Below are positions 56,333 through 64,000 of a stretch of 64,000 bases of DNA, in pieces. Both the position numbers and the translations under genes were made by a program. The DNA comes from Buddleja alternifolia (taxonomy: Eukaryota; Streptophyta; Magnoliopsida; Lamiales; Scrophulariaceae): contig CM033392.1 in the NCBI GenBank assembly GCA_019426215.1, positions 37,744,980-37,808,979 of the forward strand. The letters are read 5' to 3'. The notes beneath the pieces are model-generated. The model did not search any database. It was given only the letters and a program-made list of their open reading frames with translations, and was not told the origin of the DNA. Every line of letters starts with the position of its first letter. Within the stretch, counting starts at the first letter, position 1.

Positions 56333-57200
56333 TCATTTGGTATTCTACCAGATCTACATGGTGGTTGTGCTATTATTGGTTCAGGCCTTGGTTCTTGGAC
56401 AGATGTCTCTGAGGGAGTTTCATTTTGTTCTTCTAGAACAATTTTCCTACCTCTGCCCCCTTCCAAGATGAACTCATCTTCAAGTAAGTGAGCTTGTAAG
56501 GCCACAATGATTATGTGATCATCATGCAGGTAAAAGAAAAATCTCATGGAATCCTCAGGATAACCAATGAAATGTCCCATGAGGGATCTTGTCTCCAATT
56601 CCTCCACTTTAGTCTTCTTGACATAAGTGGGACATCCCCAAATCTTAATGTGATTAAGACTTGGTTTTCTATTATTCCACATCTCATGCGGAGTTTTAGG
56701 AACGGATTTGTAGGTACATCTGTTCAAAATATGAGCAGCAGTAAGGAGCGTGTGTCCCCACAACAAAATGGGTAAATCAGTGTAGCTAAGCATGGAACGA
56801 ACCATATCCAACAATGTTCGGTTTCTTCGCTCAGCTACTCCATTTAGTTGAAGAGTTGCTGGTGGTGTTAGTTGTAACATTATTCCTTGTTGTCTAAGGA
56901 ATTCATCAAACTCGGCACTCATATATTCTCCTCCACGATCCAATCGTAGAGTTTTTATATTTTTCCCAGTTTGGTTTTCTACTAAGGCTTTGAACTCCTT
57001 GAACCGTTTAAAGGGTTCAGACTTTTGTTTCATCATATACACTAGACCATATCTTGAATGATCGTCTGTGAAAATGATGAAGTAGTAGAAACCTCCACGA
57101 GCCATATCTCCAAATGGTCCGCAGACGTCGGTATGCACTAACCTAAAACTTGAGTAGCACTCTCAAAAGTCCCGGTGAAGGGAGATCTAGCCATCTTGCC
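56333..57200 (-). pseudogene. Element L integrase and start of connection region
   Basis: A frame from about 57138 has HTDVCGPFGDMA (first Asp), [32 protein letters not shown] (second Asp), NGVAERRNRTLLDMVRSMLS (Glu), WGCPTYVKKTKVEELETRSL and MGHFIGYPEDSMR, open to the truncation at RSGRIP. All three catalytic residues are present. A frameshift lies at about 57150. The last 15 codons are read from the flanking gene. Confidence 0.9.
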
Positions 57201-57213
57201 TAAGAGACATGAT

Positions 57214-57848
57214 TCACATGTTGGAATGGGATCCCCCCAGTAGCCCATCTTTTACCATTTTGTGGATCTTGTGCTCTCCGGCATGGCCTAGTCTAAGATG
57301 CCACTTGAGTCTCAGGTTAGCTTCTTGCCTACCACGTTTACGTGTTACAACATTCACATCAAATGAATTACGGACATTCAAATAATACAAACCATTAACT
57401 AAACAAGCATTGCCAACTAATTTATTTCCATAATAAATGTCGCAATTTAATTTAGAAAAACGGAATGTATATCCAGTCTTAACTAAGATAGGAATAGATA
57501 CAATGTTCTTAAGCCCCTTGGGCAAACTAAAACATTTTTTAAAAATAACAAATGTCCAGAATTTAAATAAAGAGAAGTAGATCCAATCCTAGTAGCTGCG
57601 ACGCTTTCCCCGCTACCTACTTTGATCATCACTTATTCTTGGCCCAGCTTTCTATTTCTCTGCAGATCCTGATCCAAACAACATACATGGGCACTAGCCC
57701 CTGAGTCCAGAATCCACGAAGTAGAAAATACGGTCATAGAACAGTTAGTTTCAAAAATAAGTAGTTCTATACCTTGTGCGCCTTTGCCTGATTTGGGATA
57801 GTTCCTCTTCCAGTGGCCAAGCTCACTGCATTCGAGACATCTATCCAT
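57214..57848 (-). pseudogene. Element L zinc knuckle, protease site, pre-integrase
   Basis: CLECSELGHWKRNY near 57840 is a zinc knuckle whose last Cys is Tyr. It is followed by the protease site SWILDSGASAHVC (active-site DSGA kept) and, after a frame change near 57600, by PKGLKNIVSIPILVKTGYTF and KWHLRLGHAGEHKIHKMVKD. Confidence 0.85.
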
Positions 57849-57878
57849 TTTCTTAGGCCCTTTGCTCTTGTAAAACCC

Positions 57879-58602
57879 TTAAGCCTTTCCCTTACCCTTC
57901 TTGACACCCCCTTGAGCTCCGAGCTCGCCAGACTTTTTCTTGTTGTTCTTCTTCTTAGACTTAGACTTTTTAATTCTAGAAGAGATGAGCAAGGCAGTTT
58001 CCTTTCCCTTTGGTTTCATTTGAGATTGTGCAGTAACCAATTTGTTCATTAGCCCAGCTAAATTGTACTTTATCTCATTGCAGTTAAAGTTAAGCACAAA
58101 TTGGGAAAAGGAATCAGGAAGAGATGGCAAGATTAAGTCAGTTTGAAGAGTGGCGTTCATGGTTAATTCGAGAGGTTCCAATTTCTCGATCCTCAAAATC
58201 ACTTTGAGGACATGATCACCAACCTTTTCACTTTCATTCATCGTGGCTCCCCTCTTTCAATATCTCATATCGAGTAGTTCGACTATGCTCTCCATAGAGC
58301 TCTACCAGGTGAACTAGGATAGCTCTTGCAGTGGGAATCTTATCATGTGACCTTTGAAGATCATTAGTCATAGATCCCACCATGTATCCTCTCATCCGGA
58401 GGTCGTTCTTAACCCATTTTTCATGGGTTTGGACCTCTTCCTCGTTGGCACGTGTTCTAGCAGGAGCCACCGGGATATCAGCCTCCAAGACATATCCCAG
58501 AGATTCCATATTGAGGACAATCCTCAAATTTCTAAGCCAGTCCACATAATTGGGTCCAGTCAAGGTATTCTTTTCGAGTAGAATTGAAAGTGGGTTTGTC
58601 AT
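57879..58602 (-). pseudogene. Element L gag
   Basis: The start is the ATG at 58600-58602 (MTNPLSILLEKNTLTGPNYV), chosen because the same N-terminus occurs in B, G and H. It runs through DWLRNLRIVLNMESLGYVLE, HLVELYGEHSRTTRYEILKE, a frameshift near 58240, then KVGDHVLKVILRIEKLEPLE, DLILPSLPDSFSQFVLNFNC and a Lys-rich tail to a stop at 57879. Only one frameshift interrupts it. Confidence 0.9.
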
Positions 58603-58793
58603 ATTTGAGAGAGATAAACGAGAAAATAACTGCAAAAATAAACCAAATTTATTAGATTACTTGTTTTGACTTAACCAAGAAAAATTAAGGACTTAAAATT
58701 TATCTTGGCTCCCACTACATTTTTCGAATCCCACACTCCCATGTGAAAATTGGGAATCATCATTGGCATCGATTTCACAGCGGGTATTGAGGT

Positions 58794-58852
58794 CCTCAAT
58801 TAACTAAACGGGTTGCAACCTAGCCGGTTTCTGGCCCATTAATTAGTTGAGG
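58794..58852 (-). promoter_or_regulatory. Leader hairpin L1
   Basis: CCTCAA / TTGAGG outer stem and GGG / CCC inner pairs around TTGCAACCTAGCCGGTTTCT. Confidence 0.55.
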
Positions 58853-58902
58853 TGATATCTAATATCAATTTATCCAATAAACATTTCAATACATTTCCCC
58901 AT

Positions 58903-58946
58903 AGTTCACCAAACTGCAATCGAACAAGTTTCTAAACTCATGAACT
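58903..58946 (-). promoter_or_regulatory. Leader hairpin L2
   Basis: AGTTCA / TGAACT around CTGCAATCGAACAAGTTTCT. Homologous to G2. Confidence 0.55.
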
Positions 58947-58988
58947 GCCCGAGTTCATTCCCACTAACTCCTATAATCTAACATTTGA

Positions 58989-59026
58989 ATTTCACCTTGC
59001 AACCGAACAAGTTTCTGGGGTGAAAT
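58989..59026 (-). promoter_or_regulatory. Leader hairpin L3
   Basis: A perfect 8-bp stem ATTTCACC / GGTGAAAT around TTGCAACCGAACAAGTTTCT. Homologous to G3 and H1. Confidence 0.65.
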
Positions 59027-59117
59027 ATGCTTCGATTAAGGCATTTCATGCACTTAATAAAATTTCAAATTATTTCTAAATGCATAACCCCCATAACTGG
59101 GAAGCATTATACATTTA

Positions 59118-59579
59118 GGACTCGTTTGGTTTGTTTGATAAGGGTTGATAGATTATTTAATCTAACATATTCATGCGTTTGGCATTATAGATTTGGGCCC
59201 ATGATTGATTCACTGCCCGGATTTTTATCCTTGATTTAGGTGATAAGTTATCCTACCAAGGGAAGTGAGATAATTTAATCCAACTTGTTGGGTAGCAAAT
59301 TAAAAAGTTTGATTTTCGATTTTACCCCTTAAAAGCCTTTTTCTTTAACTAATTTGTCCTCCAATGTTATGACATGTACTCAAGGTTATATGTGTAAATT
59401 CAACCTTCTCATATAAAAAATCCAATATTCAAAATGTAAGATAGGACTAAATGTAGGATTAACTAAAAATATAATCCTACATACCAAACAACTTGATAGA
59501 TTGATAAATCCATATGTGAACAGTGCAATCCCAACTTATCTATCTTATCAATTTTATCCCATCTTTCAAACCAAACGAG
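59118..59579. mobile_element. Tourist-like MITE (462 bp)
   Basis: Terminal inverted repeat CTCGTTTGGTTTG at both ends and a TTA duplication (59115-59117, 59580-59582). The same leader region of element G (30864-30890) lacks it, giving an empty site. It is non-coding. The PIF/Harbinger assignment rests on the TTA and the terminal sequence. Confidence 0.8.
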
Positions 59580-60899
59580 TTATAATTTTAATTTTAGAAA
59601 GCTTAGTGGAGGGAGAGGATGTCACACATCCTTTTCTAACTCGGTATTATTTATTTGGGAGAATTCAATTCGTCAAAAGATTTTGGTCTCACTTTGCACA
59701 TTATTCAATTTATAGAGCACTTTAATTCAATATTGATCATGCATAAAAATACTACTAATAATCATGTCTTTCAATATAAATAATTATGGAATTTAAATAA
59801 ATAAATAAATTTACCACTTGATCATAGACTTTTACTAGAGGGCCCAAGCCAATGGGCCATCAAAAAGGCATAGATTAAACCTATTAAACATTTATGGGCC
59901 TTTTGACTTTATCAATTTTAAACCATTTCATCTCGATTCCTAAAACAACTCATGCATTATTTCTAAGAATATAATAAATAGCTTCAAATTTGATAACCCA
60001 TAAAAGTAAAGGTGAAACATATAATCCTAAGTCCATGATTAGTGTTACAATCACATAAGACATGCTCGCATCAATTAATACATGCTCGCAATATTAAATT
60101 ACTTATATTGATTATTCAAATTTTAGTCCAACTAAAAAGTCCTTTTTAAAATTTCCAATGTTTTATACATTCACTATTTCAATTAAAATCATTCTAGTCC
60201 AACTAGATGACTTAGATGTACGAAATTAAGATTAAATACATCTACCTTTAATTAAAAAAATATTAGTCTCACTAATAGAATACATAAAATATGGAATTCT
60301 ATTTTATTTTATTATGATTTAAAGTCATCTATTATTGGAAATACTTTTATTTGATCAAAGAATTAATTATTAATCTCTAAGAAAAATAATTTATATTCCT
60401 TATTCAAAATTAAGTAATTTCCAAGTCGAGGAAAAATAATAATATTTAATCCATAAATTAATTATGAATCTCTAAGAAAAATAATTAATTAAGTCTAATT
60501 AAATATTATATTCCAATTAATCTTATTGGGCTCGATTTCATCAAACCCAAGTCACCATCCTTTTGGTCCACTTGGATTCAATTTAATTGGGCTCAAAATA
60601 ATTAATTAGAATAACATGCACGCTTTATTAATTTCTTATTGGGCTAAATTTAATTTAAGTCCAAATCACCAATCTAATTGGCCCATTTAGATTTAATTAG
60701 ATTAAGTCCAAACTAATTAACAAATCGAAATTGGATAATTTTCAATTGGGCTTGATTTAAATTATTCGGGCCGTCATCCTTTTGATCCACCCAATTAATT
60801 AAAATCACTCAAAATCCAATTATCAATTTCGACCCAAACATAGCCCATTTTAAGACACGAGTCCAAGACCCAGTTCAACGAATTGGGAGTCAAACACAC

Positions 60900-60934
60900 G
60901 ACCCGTCGGGTCACGCACACGGCCCGACGGGCCG
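60900..60934 (-). promoter_or_regulatory. PBS-proximal palindromes of element L
   Basis: GACCCG-T-CGGGTC (60900-60912) and CGGCCCG-A-CGGGCCG (60920-60934) in tandem, in a GC-rich block that continues after solo LTR N at 63077-63170. Confidence 0.55.
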
Positions 60935-60968
60935 TGACTAGGCAAGCCAGGCCGCCACGTGAACAGCT

Positions 60969-63076
60969 TGTTAGAGTTTATGCCCGGCGCACCAATTTTG
61001 GGCGCCATTCTATGTAATAATAACTCTAGCTAAACGATCTTTTTCATATAAATAAAGTTAATCTTGTGGCATTCTTTATTCGTGTATAGAGCTTGGTCTT
61101 AACTTAGAATAAAGTCCCGAAGGATCACACATAGCTATGGGACATCATTGCGCATCGGGAATGGAAATGATGGAATATGTCTCCAAGGCTGTGATCGTTA
61201 AACATATGTTCCAACTCGTGAATGGGCTCGTCGAGATGAAGGGATATCGATGAGACCTAAAAGACTTGCTTATATGATGCATACTCTTGATAGAGTGTAT
61301 CTCGTTCCATAGATATTGGCACGGTGAAAGCCTATGCATATATGAGGGTTCCTATTGTAGGAATAGGTATACTGAACAACCCCATGGAAGTTCCATTAAA
61401 TGGAATCTCAGTTGAATCTGGAACTTCCAGTGGTCTTGTAGTATAAGAGTAATCTTTATAACCTGAGGTTCCATTGGATGTCTTATACACAATCGAACAT
61501 GTCTTGATTTGTTACATGATTACTTAGATGATCACAAATGGGCAAAATCAGACATGGGCTGATTGTGTATGAAGGCACGTGAAAATCAAGATGGGATCTA
61601 TCTCTGACATCATACTTGTCAGTGAATCTCCTATGTTTACATAGTGAATCGACTTTAGGAATCTTCGGCCGAAGTATGATATCTAAAGAGGCGTAGGGTT
61701 TCCTCGTTTAGATAGTCAAAAGTCAATCTCATCGTATTTGGGAAACATAGTTATTGAATTAATATAGCTTCGACCTTAGCCACTGCTCTAGATTCAATCG
61801 GGAGGTTAGATGGAGGGATCTTGCTTATATAAGGATCAAGATCACGAAAGGCGTATCTTTATCTTCGTCTTTGTCTAGGTCTTCGTGGCCCGTTTCTAGA
61901 CAGTAACCACGATTTGTAAGTGCCGAGAATTAATATGGTGATTAATTCGAGGTTTATTAAATCAAAAGGAATGATTTAATCTAGTGCTTTCTATTTTAGG
62001 AAAGTACACTAGCACTTTGGGAAAGTGTACTTACTACTAGATAGTAGACGAGCCTAAGGGGTCACATACTTAACTCGTGAGAGTCATTGCTTATGTGATG
62101 TGATTAATCAATTTGAGGAATTGGAGGAAATTGAGGAAATTAGGAAAGTCTAGTCCTTTCCTAATATGGAATATGAATTAATTGAGGGGATTCAATTAAT
62201 TCGACTATTTTAATTAATCTTGTAGAATTGATTAAATTAATGGACCTAGTAGAGTCTAAGTATTTTATTTAGTTGGGCTTGGTCCAAGTTAAATAAATAA
62301 GTCAATTGGAATAAGTGAATATAATTAAATGGATTTTAATTATATGGGAATATTTAATTGATGGTTTAGCCCATAATTAAATATGAAGTCAAGAATCAAT
62401 TCTTGGACTCCAAATAAGGATGATGGCCGATTTTTTGGGCTTTGGCAGCTGGATTTCGAAACCTAGGGGAAGAAGGTAAGGGTTTTCTTCTTCTCCAAGT
62501 CTTATAGTTGAATAAGGACTCTAGGGTTCCTATTCTATATATGTGTGAGTGCAAGACTAAAACCCTAAGTTTCTAGGAGTGCAAAATTCAAACCCCAGCT
62601 GGAAAATTAAGAGAGAATTTTCTTTGTCATCCTTAAGCCAAAAATCGCCCCCTTCCCTTATTCCAATACGACATCGTTTTGTTCATGTGTTGAACTTAAC
62701 GATTCACATATTCCATCCCTTCACATAATCAAGCCTAGGTTTTAGACTTAGATCTATTTCGTTGGCTAGCACCAATAACGAAGTAGGTGGTAACTTGAAC
62801 GAGGTGTGGATACATCTTAGAGGTGCGACGTTTGGAGCACTAAAACTGGGGATACAATTGACGGGCGATTACCTACAAGGAATCATGTGGAATTGCACCA
62901 CAAGGTTGAAAAGATCAAATTGGTTGCTGCGAAAATTTAATAGAAAAGGTAAAAATTCTCATAACCTTCTCTATAGCATAATCGAGCACACCATTATTCC
63001 TATTTTGGGTGGTTGTACGTTTAAATTTTAAATTCCGCTGTCACGAGCCACCCGGGGATTAGAACCCAACCCAACA
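60969..63076 (+). mobile_element. Solo LTR N, D family (2108 bp)
   Basis: It starts TGTTAGAGTTTATGCCC and ends CCCAACCCAACA, flanked by CAGCT (60964-60968) and CAACT (63077-63081), a target duplication with one transition. It is homologous to the 5' LTR of D (12755-14900, reverse). The 89-codon open frame at 62762-63031 lies in LTR sequence and has no known motif. Confidence 0.9.
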
Positions 63077-63357
63077 CAACTGTTGCGCGCAGCTGTGCGC
63101 ACAATTATTCATGCATGAACAGTGCGCACGCAGTGCTGCGCGAGTTTCTTTTGGAGCTTTCGAGCCCCGTTTTTCCTCGGTATTTTTTTATTTTCAATAC
63201 CATCAAATATTCCCAGATTTACATAACTAAAAACCAAAAAACTCTAGGCAAAAACCATAAAACTCAGATTTAAGAAAACATACAAAATTGCTTCAAAAAC
63301 ACATAACTTGCAATTCTTAAATCACGTAAAGGAGATCAAATATGCAAATCAGAGATT
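63077..63357 (-). other. PBS-side end of the leader of element L
   Basis: It starts with a GC-rich run of alternating GTGCGC / GCGCAC motifs (63083-63142, for example TGCGCGCAGCTGTGCGCA), then AT-rich leader to the PBS. No gene. Confidence 0.6.
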
Positions 63358-63370
63358 GGCTTTGATACCA
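63358..63370 (-). other. Primer binding site of element L
   Basis: The minus strand reads TGGTATCAAAGCC, one mismatch from the initiator tRNA-Met site. Confidence 0.85.
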
Positions 63371-63371
63371 C

Positions 63372-64000
63372 TCTTGGGTTTCTCGTAAAAATACATAAAC
63401 GCAGCGGAAGGATTTCAAAAAACCTAATTAAAAACCCAAAAGTGTACTCCAATTCGCATAATTGAATCTCAAACATGCATTAACGAGTAAATCCGACTTA
63501 CCCGTTGAAGCGAGGTGGTAGGAGAATCTAATTCTTCTTTTAAACTTTAGATTGATGAACTTCTTGAATTCTTCAACCCTCATGTTCTTCAATTCTTGAA
63601 GTTGTAGATGAATCCAACAATGAATCACGTTGTCTCTAAATTATCACGTGCGAATTGATGACGAAAAATTCTCTTCTTTTTCTCTACAGGGGCGACGGCT
63701 TTGGTGTATAGAGAAGGAGGATATTCTTCTTCTTCAATTCTTTGGAGAGTTACAATTCATGTAATCTATTCTCTTCTCTAGGTTAAAGTCAAGAGAGCCC
63801 TTTTTTAACTCAATGACTTATTGATTAAGACAAAGCAAAATAGACGAATTTGATCATCCAACCTAGCGTAATGTGGACGCCCCATATAGGGCCCGGAATT
63901 CTTTTGTTTTGTGAATTTCTTTATTCAATTAATTATTTATTCTATCCAATAAATAAATATATTAATGAAATAATAAAATTACTTAGATAAGTTAATTCAT
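63372..64000 (-). repeat. 5' LTR of element L, cut by the window end
   Basis: It begins TCTTGGGTTTCTCG (TG changed to TC) next to the PBS and is similar to the G LTR from its TGTTGGGTTTCGCG end for all of the visible 629 bp. Confidence 0.85.

Larger units (their letters stand above)
56329..64000 (-). mobile_element. Copia element L, 3'-truncated, runs off the window
   Basis: Minus-strand order from the right: 5' LTR (cut by the window end), PBS at 63358-63370, leader with a GC-rich block and hairpins, gag, protease, integrase. It stops near 56330 inside the connection region after RSGRIP, so RT, RNase H and the 3' LTR are missing. The junction has TTCAT shared by both sides. Guests in the leader are a Tourist-like MITE (59118-59579) and solo LTR N (60969-63076). 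Confidence 0.85.

Noticed and set aside
62762..63031. 89-codon frame in solo LTR N
   Set aside because: It lies in LTR sequence; the homologous part of LTR D (12808-13029) is open only on the other strand, and no motif is seen.

Overview
The window is plant nuclear DNA from a transposon-dense region, probably of a eudicot. The evidence is AT-rich sequence, many Ty1/Copia retrotransposons primed by initiator tRNA-Met, an Athila-like Ty3/Gypsy fragment, a SIRE-like Copia fragment, a LINE 3' end with a poly(A) tail, and MITEs. Almost every coding region belongs to a mobile element and nearly all are broken by stops, frameshifts or deletions. The only cellular gene recognised is a two-exon piece of a RETICULATA-related (DUF3411, plastid) gene at 55.9-56.3 kb.

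Layout. 1-2367: the 5' part of Ale/Retrofit-like Copia element A (minus strand), inserted in the gag start of Copia element B (2373 to about 4205, minus strand). About 4206-16078: Copia element C (plus strand) with no 5' end and with its RT core deleted. Its 3' LTR is split by element D (7345-14900, minus strand), the best-preserved polyprotein here. 16079-17771: the last codons and 3' LTR of element E. 17772-23117: a different kind of DNA with two TACGTC-rich minisatellite arrays, a 230-bp tandem repeat, a Myb/SANT-like pseudogene and a MuDR-like N-terminal fragment; it looks like decayed DNA transposon(s).

23118-46774 is one Copia element, H (plus strand, TSD ATTGT/ATTAT). It contains complete Copia element G (24662-35689, minus strand, TSD GATAT), solo LTR J (39256-42485, TSD AAAAG) and a 396-bp MITE (42546-42941, 10-bp TSD). 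G contains solo LTR M (31505-33430, TSD AATTT). J contains solo LTR K (40354-41951, TSD GATCT). With the guests removed, H and G are each about 9.0 kb.

46775-50361 is intergenic, with MITE-like elements, a LINE 3' end and a coding-like remnant of unknown type. 50362-53122 is a SIRE-like fragment (minus strand), 53123-55735 the 5' end of an Athila-like element (plus strand), then the RETICULATA-related exons. From about 56330 to the window end is Copia element L (minus strand), without RT, RNase H or 3' LTR, with a Tourist-like MITE and a 2.1-kb solo LTR (N) in its leader.

The most interesting signal lies in the long untranslated leaders of the Copia elements. D has four hairpins with almost the same 18-nt loop on unrelated stems. 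B, G, L and H have a second, homologous hairpin set with its own conserved loop, and the stems change between elements while staying complementary. Nearer the PBS each leader has an element-specific GC-rich block with strong palindromes. Several LTRs have a TATA box centred in an inverted repeat whose arms also covary. These look like selected RNA or DNA structures and I know of no description of them.
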